64,000 nucleotides of DNA from positions 15,204,501-15,268,500 of the forward strand of contig CM050449.1 in assembly GCA_027563935.2 (NCBI GenBank), given 5' to 3'. A model generated the notes under the pieces. It did no database searches and was not told the origin of the DNA. It saw only the letters and a program-made list of their open reading frames with translations. The DNA comes from Costus lasius (Eukaryota > Streptophyta > Magnoliopsida > Zingiberales > Costaceae). Positions 41,751 through 52,592 of this stretch are shown one piece after another. Both the position numbers and the translations under genes were made by a program. The stretch's first letter is position 1; every line of letters begins with the position of its first letter.

Positions 41751-43089
41751 TGATAGCTATCCGCAAGTGCACGGATTTATCGAAGTAATAAAATATTATC
41801 GTTCCCAACGAGGATTACGCAGCTAAGTACTGACTTCTTGATATGTTTGAATTTAGGCGTAATCAATCTTTGGTTGTTCTAACTTCTACACACGACACAA
41901 ACTCAGAAACAGCTTTTAAGAGACTTGATTTCTAAAGTATCGGGAATTCATGGGTTCGCCACACTGATAAACATGAATCGTGTAAAAATAACTCAATCAA
42001 TAAACTTATCTATCCTGAAAGGTACTTTTCCTATTGTACATATTACCTCCTCTCGGAGCATAATACGGTATTCAATTAGGTCAACCCCCTACTCTCATGA
42101 CAGTCGACCTAATTAAACCCTTTGAGTTCTATGAAAAGCAGGTTAATTTCTTCAGACGAATCTAACCTACTCTCGTGATTAGATTCGAATGTTTAATCGA
42201 AATAGGTCGGACGTTGCGATTCACCTCTCGGTCCTTCTCGCTTCGTCAAAGATGTAAGATTACTTGGCCAAGGTAATTTACGGGTTACATGCAATTTCAT
42301 TTAAATCAGGATAACAAATTTATAAGAAAAGAGCAATAATATAAATCTATCCATGAAAATCAGTGGGCTATGCCCAATAATCCCGAAAAAGGTATCTACT
42401 CACTCATATTGCTAAGGGAATACATGTTTATGATGAACGAGTGAATATCTTCTAAAAATTTGCAAAGAAATCACAGAAAGAACAACGAAACTGCCTTCTC
42501 CTCATTCTGGAGGTTTCTGCAAGGTTTGGTTCAATTCTAGTTTAATTTGGAGTCAAATCGAGTGAAAAACCGAAAGGGCAGACGTTTTCATGGTCCGTGA
42601 TGAGTTTACGGCCACGGCAGTAAATGTCTCTGTGTGTACAGCACTTTCGTCAAAGAAATATTCACGGCCCGTGATGGATTCACGGCTTCGGCTGTGAAAG
42701 TTTTTGTGCATTCCAACACTTATCTGTTTTTTCCGGCTGTGAAAGTTTCTATGCATTCCAACACTTATCCGTGTTTTCGCCCGTTCGAACTTGAATTATG
42801 GCTGGACCAATAATTACGGCCAAGGCCGTGAAAGTTGCGTTCTTCACCCTTTTGGCTCCAAATTTGATGTGTAAGCTCGTGATCTCCTTGGGAATCATAT
42901 TATGGTTTCAAATCTCCCAAAATCTTTCATTTTTGAGCCAGTTTACCTACATTTTCATAAAAACCAAGAAAAGTAAAGATTCTATGCAAAGTGAAGTAAA
43001 AAACATTAAAAATTACATAAAATCATTCAATTAAGCCCAAAATATGATGTAAAACATAGGCAAAAATATGGTGTAAATGCAATGCATCA
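41751..43089 (-). mobile_element. 5' LTR of non-autonomous Tat-like retrotransposon
   Basis: 1339 bp, same ends as 37000-38456. Compared with that copy it lacks 162 bp (junction at 42510) and has a 46-bp tandem duplication at about 42690-42780 (gctgtgaaagttt..tgcattccaacactt twice). The palindromic-motif cluster lies at about 42590-42840. Confidence 0.92.
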
Positions 43090-43329
43090 CAGGCGCAGCG
43101 AAAGCGGAAGAAAAATACACAGCAGCGCGGCGGAGGAAAAATAAACAGTGTATTTTTCGGAAGGCGTCACTGTTTTACTTGCCTTATGTACCTCCGACGC
43201 TTCATCTCCCCTCTTATCGGATTCCACGCGTCCACTTACTTCGCTAACTCATCCAACGTGTGATTTAGTAGAAAAATTTCATGCCGCTGAATCGTGTTCG
43301 CAGAATCAAAAAAAAATTTCGATTCCACG

Positions 43330-43560
43330 CTCGCATTCGTCCCCTCTGCCGACGCCGATGCCTTCCGCCTCTGCTGAAGCCGACGCCGTTCGCCTCCCCC
43401 GATGCCTTCCGCCTCTGCTGAAGCCAACGCCGACACCGATGCTGTCCGCCTCCCCCGATGCCTTCCGCCTCTACTGAAGCTTCCGCCAACGCCTCCTCTC
43501 TACCAACACCTTCCGCCAACACCTCCTCTTCCGCCAACGCCAACGCCTCCTTTTCTGCCA
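43330..43560. repeat. GC-rich minisatellite near right end of hAT
   Basis: About three copies of a 47-58 bp unit containing gatgccttccgcctctgctg aagc, degenerating rightward into gccaacgcc repeats. It sits between the transposase start and the right TIR, probably in the 5' region of the hAT. Confidence 0.75.
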
Positions 43561-43671
43561 TTACCGTGTTGCAAACAACCATCGCCATCGTTGATGTGGC
43601 CGTGATGGTGGAAATCGCATTTCCCGCAACGCGACATCATCCCAATCGCTGTCAGTCTCTTTCCCACTACC

Positions 43672-43705
43672 GAATAGCGCTATGGCAGCACCATAGCCGC
43701 TATTC
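43672..43705. repeat. Terminal hairpin of hAT right end
   Basis: gaatagcgctatgg - cagca - ccatagccgctattc is an almost perfect palindrome ending 10 bp from the element terminus, probably a subterminal transposase-binding motif. Confidence 0.8.
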
Positions 43706-43715
43706 GATAACACTG

Positions 43716-43723
43716 CCTGGTCG
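43716..43723. repeat. Right 8-bp target-site duplication of hAT element
   Basis: CCTGGTCG directly after the right TIR; pairs with 34231-34238. Confidence 0.85.
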
Positions 43724-44140
43724 TAATTTCCTTGTAAAAATTTTGCATCCACATTTATGACCATGACTACCGTCACAACTCTGCCGTGATGCTCTCGTCG
43801 AAATATCTTCACAGATGTCACAGTCAAGATTTTTATCATCACCCGGTCGTGATTCTCTCGCAAAATTTTGGTGTTGTCTATTACGGCCGTGATTTTAGTC
43901 ACAGTTTGGCCGTGATGCTCTCATCAAATAATTCTGCATTTTGTCTTCGAGAAATCCCGGTCACGATTTTTATCATGACTTGGTCGTTATCCCCTTGGCA
44001 AAGTTTCTGCATAGATTTTACAGTCGTGACCACAGTCACAGCTTGGCCGTAAAGCTCTCGGCGAAATTTTTGTGTAAGCTCAGTAATAATCACGGTCAAG
44101 ATTTTCATCATGACCTGCCCGTGATTTCTAGAAAAATGAC
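43724..44140. repeat. Palindromic-motif array of host Tat-like element (continues 34040-34238)
   Basis: Many copies of tcacggtcaagattttcatc, atgacc.ggtcgtgatt and ggccgtgatgctctcg-type units. The same type of sequence lies left of the hAT at about 34040-34238, so the array was one block before the hAT insertion split it. Confidence 0.75.
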
Positions 44141-46177
44141 CAAAAACGCCTATCTCCCTTGGATTAGTTGAGGGATATACCTGTATCATACAAAACAAGC
44201 AGAAACATCAATAACCATAACAAAATAATTAGGAACATATGAAAACCAAAATGATAAAAAATGTAAGTAATGAAAGGCACAACAAGGCTAACATAACATT
44301 CCCAAAATAACTACAAACTGAATGTCAATGCTGGGAATAAATAAGTGAGCAAAGGATGAGCTTGGGCTGCATCCCAAGAGAGCTAATTTAGGGTCATCAG
44401 CTTGACCACAGCTTGTGTCATCCCGGTATGTGAGGGTTAGCGAGAGTCATAGTCATTGCTTGTTCTTTGGTGTAGCCAACATAAGTCTGTGCATTCAGCA
44501 TGAAAGGGCTTCCTGTGCTCTTCAAGAATTGAAGATACTGAATGTTATGATTTGCTGCCAAAAGTGCAGAATGGAGGAACTGCATAGTTATAAGGTTATC
44601 ATTATTATCAGATATCAGAACTTTGATGTAGAGTAGAGCAGAAACTGTAATTAGGAGGAAGGCCAAATCTATAATAGATAAAAGTAGGATTTTTAAAATT
44701 GATTAATACCTCCTAGTGTCATTTTGAGGCATAACAGAATAATCAGATCAACAAGGATTTCAGACCAATCGTTAAGGAAACTCATCAAAACATGTGAATA
44801 TAACTAAACTACACAAACCATGAAAGCAAAGAAGGAAAAATGCTAGAAATAAAATCAACTAGAGTAAGATGCTTGGGTTGCCTCCCAAGAAGTGCTTATT
44901 TAAGGTCTTTAGCTTGACCAATGCTTGAATATCATGGAGTTGTTGGTGGGTCACTAGCATAGTAAAGTGTATAAAGTCTCCTACCTTTTTGCCGTCCAAA
45001 AAGAATTCCCACCAAAATAAATATCATGTGTTTCAATAGCAAGTTGATCACCGTCATGCTAAACATCCTCAGTCTTGGAACAAATTTAAATTCAAATTTT
45101 CACTTATCTGAAGGTTAACGTTGTCAAGTGTCTTAGCTCCTCCCTTTTCATCGATAGTTGGATTTAAGTTTTGTAGCTGGGACTTTACTTGAATATCAAT
45201 TTTAGTCACCTCATCATCATCAATCATGTCAATTGCCAATGAGCCTTTGTTGATTTGCGTCACATGAATTTTCTCAACTACTTTGTTCAAGATTTCTAAC
45301 CCAAATGCTTATCAACTTTTCTTCCATCAAACATTGGGGAAAAGGAATCAGTGGTTCATACGGTGCCGGTAAAACGCACACTAATTCCTCTTCATCAACA
45401 TTTATGATGCTAGTGTTTGATTCTATCTCATCCAAATTACTTTCCAATTCACCTTCACCTAACCCGCTGATTTTCACTTGAGGCTCCTCTAATTTTCCCG
45501 TGGGTTCGGTTAAGATGATAGCTTGTTGGGCTTTTTGATTCTCTAACATGTTGCTGAGTGTAGTCAAAGCATATGCCCTGGAGGTTAGCTCTTTGATTGC
45601 TTCAATTATACTTTCAATTTGCTTAGTTTGAGCAATAATAAAGTTCTCAATCTTAGTTTCTAAGTTTGATTTTTGGGGTTGATCAAATTGTCATTGGTGA
45701 AAATATGCAAATTCTCTAAAATTCATTTGTGGCAAAGGGTTTGAGTCACTCTCGTAAAAGTAGTTTGGGTTGTTTCCCCACTCCATAGGTGTCATAGTAT
45801 GGGTCAATGGCAAATGGGATCCCTAATTGGCATTCATGAGAAAAATGTCTTATACAACTACAAATATCACAAGAAGCATAAGGTAACATTGCATGATTCA
45901 TATTTGATGAATCAAGCATCATGCTAGAGTATGGATCGATAGAAAGTGGAATCCCCAATTGACATTCATGAGTAGAATGACATATACGTCCATAAATATC
46001 ACACGAAACATAAGGTTTTTTTTTTTAAATTTAGAAATTCTAGATGATAGGAAAAATTCAGCCACAATAAACAAAAATTACAAAAAATAAAAACTATAAA
46101 AGAAAAACTGTAGTCTAACAACTTCTCAATCTTGTCAATATGGCCAAAATTAGTCTCCAGCAAGGGCGTCAAAAACT
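44141..46177 (-). mobile_element. Interior of a second Tat-like non-autonomous element
   Basis: On the minus strand, from the LTR at 46178: a degenerate primer-site region (about 46153-46175), a gag-like remnant (45958-45069), then two copies of the conserved ggtcaagct...cttgggaggcaacccaagc block (about 44930-44870 and 44400-44355). These blocks mark Tat/Athila 3' non-coding regions. No enzyme domain is seen. Confidence 0.6.
45069..45958 (-). pseudogene. Gag-like remnant of the second Tat-like element
   Basis: Frames at 45958-45746 (with CDICSCIRHFSHECQLGIP, similar to the cluster at 41135-41410), 45567-45274 (EPLIPFPQCLMEEKL) and 45290-45069 (acidic) are separated by stops. The Cys/His cluster shows the same ancestry as the nested element, although overall sequence is well diverged. 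Confidence 0.55.
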
Positions 46178-48042
46178 TGATATGTGTCCCGCAAGTGCAC
46201 AGGTCTATTGAAGTAGTAAAATATCGATCTCACAAGGACTAATGGACAAGTACCGACTGATCTCAAATTTACTAGCTAGACAAAGTAGAAATTAGTAGGA
46301 TTTAAATGCTGAACTAGTTAAGTGAGTAAGAAAGTAGACGGCAGGAATTGTGCAAGAGAACTTGAATGAAAGGTAAATCAGGATATGGGTTTACCTCTTT
46401 GACCTCTTATGAGTGAACAATCGAACTCCAAGACTAGCTTCCTATCTAGTTCAAGGGAGTCCATACCAAGATACGGGTTGCTCCCACCGATAGCCCTACC
46501 CATTCCCATGGATAGGTTATCGGTCTAATCCATATGGTTTTGACGCACAGACGACCTTTCAGCCCACCTAACACGTCTAAGGCTCTAATACTTTCGCTGG
46601 GCGAGTACAGGTTTATCAAAAGGGATCTCCCTAGATTTCCTAATTTACAAACCTCCCCAAGGGAGTATAGGCTCAAGCCCTCCCTTTCTAGAAATGCAGG
46701 CAAAGGGTACAGTGAGATTCCGATGCGCGGATGACCTTTTGGCCTACCCGTTACATCTAAGATCCTGATACTCGCAGTAGGGGAGTACAGTTCGTCAATG
46801 GGTTTCCCCCAGCCCCTGATTTACAAACCTCGCTCAAGAAAATATATGCTCAAATGCTCCCTTTCGGGTAACACAGACAAAGGGTACAAAACGGATTAGA
46901 TAAACTGTCAACCGAATGGTTCCAATGTGCGAACGACCTCTCGGCCTCCCCGACGTGTCTAGGATTCAAACAATCACTCTGGGCGAGTACAGTTCGTCAA
47001 TGGATTTCCCCTAGATCCTCTGATTTACAAACCTCACCCAGAAGAATGTAGACTCAAGTGTTCCCTCTAGGGTAATGCAGGCGAAGCGCACAAATAAGGT
47101 TAAGCAAGGATTGAAAACACTTGGAGTAAGATTATTACAATCATAAAATCATCAAAGGGCTTCCCCAAATCCTGATTTAAAGTTTACGCTACAAGATCCA
47201 TGTTCATCACATAAAGTACACATAAAGATATGCTCATTCATTCTAAATCTTTATCTAGAAGGTATAGAAAATGAGATTGAAGACTCCCCTAAATCGGATT
47301 TGATGCTTGAGATGATCAGCCGAGAGTTTTGGGGAGTTCTTCTTCTCCTTATGCTGCAAAAGATGTATTTGTTCTTGCCCTGCGCAGGATTTCACCCCTT
47401 CTCCCTTGGCTTCTCTCCAAGTTCAGCCGCATTCCCCTTGTCTACAATCCTCCCCTCAATCCTTCTTTCTCCAAGGCTTTTATTTCTCTCCTTAGTGGGC
47501 TACTGCCCTTTTCCAGATTCTGCAAAGTTGCTGCAACTTTTCAGCAAAGAAAAAGTCTTTGTTGCATCTTACCCATATCCTGCAAATGCTGCCAGCCTGC
47601 TCCTTCACGCAATCATCATTCTTTTAGCTAATTTCTACTTCTAAAAGCTGCTCTAGGGCTTTTAGTTGACGGGGGAGAAATGACCTGGTTGCCCTCCTTC
47701 CTCTCCTTTGGTTAAGTTGAAGAATCCCTGGTTAAAATCGTGGTTTCGAAACAGGCGGGTCCGCGATCACGGGCGTGATTCTGGTCGTGACCCGGTTGAA
47801 ATTAATCAGTTGCAGCTTTAGGCACAAAGACGAGTCACGGGCATGATTCTGATCATGACTCGGTCGTGATTCTCAACGGGGGCTCCAATAAATCCGAAAA
47901 TCTCTAGTTAGATCCTTCTTAAATTGGAAAGAGTTCTTCCAATCCCGAAAGTCCCAGAATCCATCCTCTTTGTGGTTGTTTTGACCTGAAAAAGTGAAAA
48001 TACAAATCGAGGCGTAGATTCCATAGATGTATCGAAATTAAG
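46178..48042 (-). mobile_element. 5' LTR of the second Tat-like element (right edge uncertain)
   Basis: Starts tgatatgtgtcccgcaagtg after cgtcaaaaact, matching the internal/LTR junction of the nested element (caccaaaaact|tgatagctatccgcaagtg). It contains a triple tandem repeat and a cluster of cgtgatt motifs (47745-47880). The right edge is set where LTR-like sequence fades; no paired LTR is visible to fix it. Confidence 0.5.
46525..47098. repeat. Three tandem copies of about 190-bp unit inside LTR
   Basis: Each copy contains cgacct.tc.gcc, gggcgagtacag or gggagtacag, tgatttacaaacctc and gcaggcaaagggtacag-type blocks in the same order. Copies lie at about 46525-46710, 46711-46910 and 46911-47098. 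Confidence 0.85.
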
Positions 48043-49511
48043 GCAATTATGGGATGTAAACTATGAAATGGAGATGATTTCGTTAGTAAAATCATATATA
48101 AATTTGTGTTAACAGCAAGAAGCTGCCTTCTTCCAGCTTGCCAGCTACAGTGGAACTTGTGGTCCGAGAAACTGCGAGCCAAATGACAGAACTTATCAAA
48201 AATAGCGGGTCGTGCCCGCACAAGCTGCTGGCTCGCAGCTCCAAACATACCCTTAGTTCGATTTATAACTAAATCGATTTAGTTTGATTCGATTGGTTTA
48301 AATTTTATAAAAAAAATTGGTTTTATTTTTTTTAGCCTCAAAATTTTAGATTACACAGATTAAACTAAATTTTTAATAATTATATAATTTTTAATATTAT
48401 AATACTACTTTAGTTTAAAAATAATTTAAAATTGATAAATAATAATAGTATAAAAAATTAATAAAAAAACTAATTTTGATTTAAACCGAACATAACCAAA
48501 CTAAAATTTTTGGTTTAGTTATAGTTCAATTTTTAAAAAAATTAGTTTGATTTTAGTTTCAAAAGTAAACAAAAAATCGATTCAGATTGAATCGATTGGA
48601 TACTCCTTTACACTCTCCTAAATGAACTGGTTTTTCTTTTGACTCCTCCAATACCATACCCTCCTCTTCTGACCTACTCTTTCTCCTCCCCTTTTCCTAT
48701 CGAAAGATCCCACTCTCACTACCATCTACCGTTCCCCTCTTCCCATCGCCGCTGCCCCTCTCTCCCCTCTTCACCAATTGAACAAGTGACAAATTGTGTT
48801 TCCCTCATATTTTTTTTCTTTCCTTTTATTTTTTTCTTTCCTCCAAATAAGGCTTAGTGTTCAAAGTAAATTAAAATGATATAATCCGAATAAACCCTGA
48901 CATTCAGCCATGCTAGGTTGTGTACTTTCTGTAAGCCCACGGTGATTCTATGTATAGGGTTAAAGAGCTCCTAAAAAATTTATAGTGATGATTTATGCTT
49001 GGAGAATGGGCCAACTAGCCCTTCAACATAAAGCAGAGGAAGAGAGACATGGGTCAGTTTGAGGCGGCTGGAGCTTCTGGCTTTTGGCTGGTTTGACCAT
49101 AGCTGGTCTGAAAAGCTGAGGCTGTTTGGGTATTTTAGCTGGTCTGATAAGCAATTGTGAGCTGATGTGCTTGCTGTTCAGTTCTATTAAAAAAATTTAA
49201 TTTATTCTTAAATTTTAAAATTACTTTAAACAACAATGAATATTTTTTAGACTATTACATACATAAATTTAATTTTAAAATAGACAAATTCCAAAAAAAA
49301 ATTTGCAAGAGTTTCCCCTATATTTTAAGTGCAAAACCATGTATACATAATATATAAAATAATATCCAACCATAATACATTACAAGAAAAAACTATCCAT
49401 AATTCATCATAAATAGTTAGTAATCACATATAATAAACCATATAAACATCACAATATCCAACGAGTATAAAGTAACCACATCCATATAATAACAATACAA
49501 TAAAATATTTG
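48043..49511. other. AT-rich non-coding DNA
   Basis: No gene recognised. Includes A/T-rich DNA at 48250-48600 with repeated tcgattt/ttggttt words and a pyrimidine-rich stretch at 48640-48850. The 3' flank of the Harbinger transposase occupies the right part. Confidence 0.4.
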
Positions 49512-50919
49512 CTACAAATGTGAGTCCATTAAACTTAATGCAATCTGATTTCGAAGGCGATCTACCTCTGTAGCATCTTGTTGACCTTCATCTGTCTCTT
49601 CATCTACTTCATAGTCATCTGTTGGGATAAGCTCCGGATTAGCATCAAATTCTTAAAAAATTTCATCTATGTTTGTTCTTTGCCTAATAAAATTATGTAT
49701 TATCATTGATGCAACTACAATTTTGACTTGTGTCTCATATGCATATGAAGGCATGTAACGTAATATATTCCACTTTTTCTTCCATATTCCAAAACATTGT
49801 TCAATATAACTTCTAAGAAATGAGTGAGATTTATTAAATACTTTTTTAAGCTCTAGTGGTGGATGTCCTTATTGGTATTCTTGAAGATGATATCTCACTC
49901 CTCTATAAGGTCCAAGAAACCCAATCGTTTGTGAGTATCCAGCATCAACTAAGTAATACTTTCCTACAAAATTTAGGAAAAAGTTCAATTAATACTCATT
50001 TGTGATGAAATGAGATCCAATTGGTATAAAATTCATAGTCAGCTAGTACATGTATAAATGAAGATAAATTTATACATACTGGGGGTTTTGGAAAGTTTAA
50101 ATTCATTGCTTTTGAAAAAACTTGAGCATCATGTGCAGAACCTTTATATCCAGGTAGTACGTATATGAATCTCATATCAAATGTACATGCAACTAAGATA
50201 TTTTGAGTTGGACAACCTTTCTTCCGATAAATCGAACTTGATCACTACGAGGTACGACTACATCTATATGTGTTCCATCTATAGCTCTAATGAAATTCTA
50301 TGAAAATATAACAAAATAGTTAGAATAGAATGCATACTACATGATATCATATTATTTAAACAAAAGACTTACCTTGAAATGAGGGTAATAACGAGTATCA
50401 TGTAATATTTGTGGTGGAATATCTCAAAACTCTCTATCCGTGGGCTCTATCAAGACCTTTGCATACTTGCATACTGATTTCAACACCTTATGAAAGATCC
50501 GACTTATTGTTTCACCAGAATGTTGAAATCTTTCTTGTGTATGTCTATTAGAGACACCTTGTGCTAATGTATAAATAAAAAGACCCACTTTTTCATATAT
50601 TGTTATGTTTTTTGAGGTTTTTAGACCATATGAGTTCTCCAAAATGGTACATTGAAATTATGTTTATCCATTCGCATCATTCACCTACATCTTTCATGGT
50701 TTCCTTCCATTAGCTCTCTCTCATCCATCTCATGCTTGTATACTCAGACATCATACAAGGTGACTTCTCTAAAAACTTTGAATAATACTCGTGTGCCACG
50801 ATACTATTATAATGGATCAGCATCAAAGTGTCATGCATTGTATTTTTAATATATTGTTGTACATCGATCTCCTGTGGAGCATCACTATCATTGCTACTGT
50901 CACTATTATGATCAGCCAT
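49512..50919 (-). pseudogene. PIF/Harbinger transposase (DDE_Tnp_4), inactive
   Basis: Helix-turn-helix region: YEKVGLFIYTLAQGVSNRHT and ERFQHSGETISRIFHKVL (50642-50440). DDE core: AIDGTHIDVVVPRSDQ (about 50240-50290, first Asp), VLPGYKGSAHDAQVFSKAM (about 50105-50160, second Asp) and SYIEQCFGIWKKKWNILRYM (about 49755-49815, Glu). The tail ends at a stop, 49512-49514. The catalytic triad is present, but there are in-frame stops before GHPPLEL (about 49873), at IDEIF* (about 49654) and after DREF (about 50422), plus a frameshift near 50715. Together with the Myb-like gene to its right it forms the usual two-gene PIF/Harbinger pair. TIRs were not found. Confidence 0.85.
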
Positions 50920-51134
50920 ATCTAGGAACAACAAAAAATTATGTTGCAATGTTAAGTAAAATACTAATCAAACTATGACATGCATCCAAATAATAGAATT
51001 CAAGTACACAAGTCTAGTTACCAACATATATATAAACAAACTATGAAATGAATTTTCTAGATGATTGCTGCATATATGTCAACCATCTCATCTTTTCTTC
51101 AGCTGTCTTCAGATTTGTTCCACACTCCTCTATT

Positions 51135-51966
51135 TCATTGGTCCTTGAATAAACCACACGCGAAATAAAATAACCCCGAAGTACTATCTAAACTAGGAAG
51201 AGATTGTGCATCCTCTATCACCTCATCTATACTACACCCTGGAGCATCTGATATTTGAGATTCAAGAGTCCTTCTTTGGTGAAGAAAGTCTCTCATTTCA
51301 ATCATATTATCCCTCAATAGTGATGTACCTACGTTCTTTTTTTTTCCCTCGTTTGCTGCTACTACTTGGTCGAGAGGATGAAGCAGCATGCACTAATTCA
51401 TTAGTCTCAGTCGTGGGCACATCACTTTCTTCATTTGCACCCAAGTCTGCAGCAGACTCTTCATGCACATCTGGTGTAAATGTATACTCACCAGTTGCTA
51501 CTGTATCACCAAACATAATATCCAACTTGGTTTCAACATCAGGATAGATACCTTTTTTGCATAATTTTATATAATCTTTATTCACTTACAATTACATTGG
51601 ATTAGAAATTCATTTTATTACATTTGATAATATTAATAATAACCTAAGTACATACAGCAATCTTACTAGCCCACTAATCTGGAGTCGCATCTACTATTTC
51701 TAATCGTGAGTCCCATCCTAGTCCAGTCTCTTTGCCCTATAATTCTTTCCATAACTTTCAGTCTGATTTTAATTGATCGCATTTGTTTTTAAATACTTTT
51801 CTATCATATGGTAGCCCACTAATTTGTTGAAAGTTTTCAACAACATATTTTCACTCGTTCACATTGAAATGAGATCCAGGGCCTTTATCAATAGCAGCAA
51901 TACAAACATCACAAAAATATTGTATTGTTTGTACATTCCAAACTGCTTTGCTACCTTTGGTTGCCA
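51135..51966 (-). pseudogene. Harbinger second protein (Myb/SANT-like), inactive
   Basis: Starts MATKGSKAVWNVQTIQYFCD at about 51966 and continues GPGSHFNVNE, KYVVENFQQISGLPYDRKVF and GLGWDSRLEIVDATPD: the Myb/SANT-like DNA-binding protein that partners PIF/Harbinger transposase. After a gap (probable intron, about 51595-51660) it resumes with a Ser-rich region and a C-terminal stretch to 51135. Stops occupy positions normally held by Trp (NE-stop-KYV, SD-stop-KLW, PD-stop-WA), and another precedes GKETGLGW. Confidence 0.8.
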
Positions 51967-52592
51967 TTGAAACTTAAACATAAACACAATATAAATAAAT
52001 TAGATCTATTGAACATGGTATCAAATTGCATTATTATTCAAATTTAAGTTTTGTCTACCAATAGCCATTGAATTCAAAGCTAATAGCTTGATTACTTTCT
52101 GAGTTAAAAGGTACATGTAAGCTACAATTATTATGGTTGAATACTTTCTACCAATACCAGTGAATGTAAGCTAAGATGCATAGGAAACATGCAACTTTGT
52201 AGTAGGAACTTATATTATGGTTGACATAAGAAGACTAACAAAATAAGAAACTTTGGAAAATAGACTGAACCTCAGCTAACCAATTTTTAGGATACAATTT
52301 AAAAAATTAGATTCTCGTGGAGGAAAATAGAAGACAACTTATAAGATTCAGAGACAGAATTCCAATAAAATTTCAAACGATAGTGTGAAAGTTATGATAC
52401 AACATTATGAGAGAAGAGACGTATATAAATATGAATTAAATTAGGCAGACTCTGAGCTAGAAATTGCTCTCATGTGCTACATAAGAAGAAGCTGAATTTA
52501 TCATTAATTAACAGACAAATACAATCCAAAATAAGAAGCACCAGAAAGAGAAATCATCACCAAAAACAACACATAATGTTACTCTAGGTAAG
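51967..52592. other. Non-coding flank between Harbinger gene and LTR element
   Basis: AT-rich; no gene and no clear terminal inverted repeat recognised. Confidence 0.4.

Larger units (their letters stand above)
37000..43089 (-). mobile_element. Complete non-autonomous Ty3/gypsy (Tat-like) LTR retrotransposon
   Basis: Two LTRs (37000-38456 and 41751-43089), a perfect 5-bp duplication CAGGC, a tRNA-Asp-type primer site and a 3.3-kb interior. The interior holds only a gag-like remnant and acidic ORFs; no protease, reverse transcriptase, RNase H or integrase is seen, so it must have been moved by a partner element. The conserved GGGAGGCAACCC-type block of Tat/Athila 3' regions is present near 40000. 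It is nested in the hAT element. Confidence 0.88.
34239..43715 (-). mobile_element. hAT DNA transposon carrying a nested LTR retrotransposon
   Basis: The left end starts CAGTGTTATCGA and the right end is its inverse, ending tcgataacactg at 43715. An 8-bp duplication flanks the element. Subterminal AGCGG-type motifs occur at both ends. It encodes a hAT transposase (minus strand) and is interrupted by the LTR retrotransposon 37000-43089, so its own length is about 3.4 kb. It was inserted into a palindromic-motif array of a Tat-like element, whose sequence resumes cleanly on both sides. Confidence 0.9.

Noticed and set aside
36762..48252. Pair of ttagggtatggttgg (36762) and ccaaacataccctta (about 48237) as termini of one Harbinger-type element
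   Set aside because: Such an element would cross the well-supported right end of the hAT at 43715; the match is short and best taken as chance.
48046..48252. MITE bounded by tta repeats with gggatgtaaac / gtttggagct-type ends
   Set aside because: The two ends align poorly as inverted repeats and no family member is visible to confirm the boundaries.
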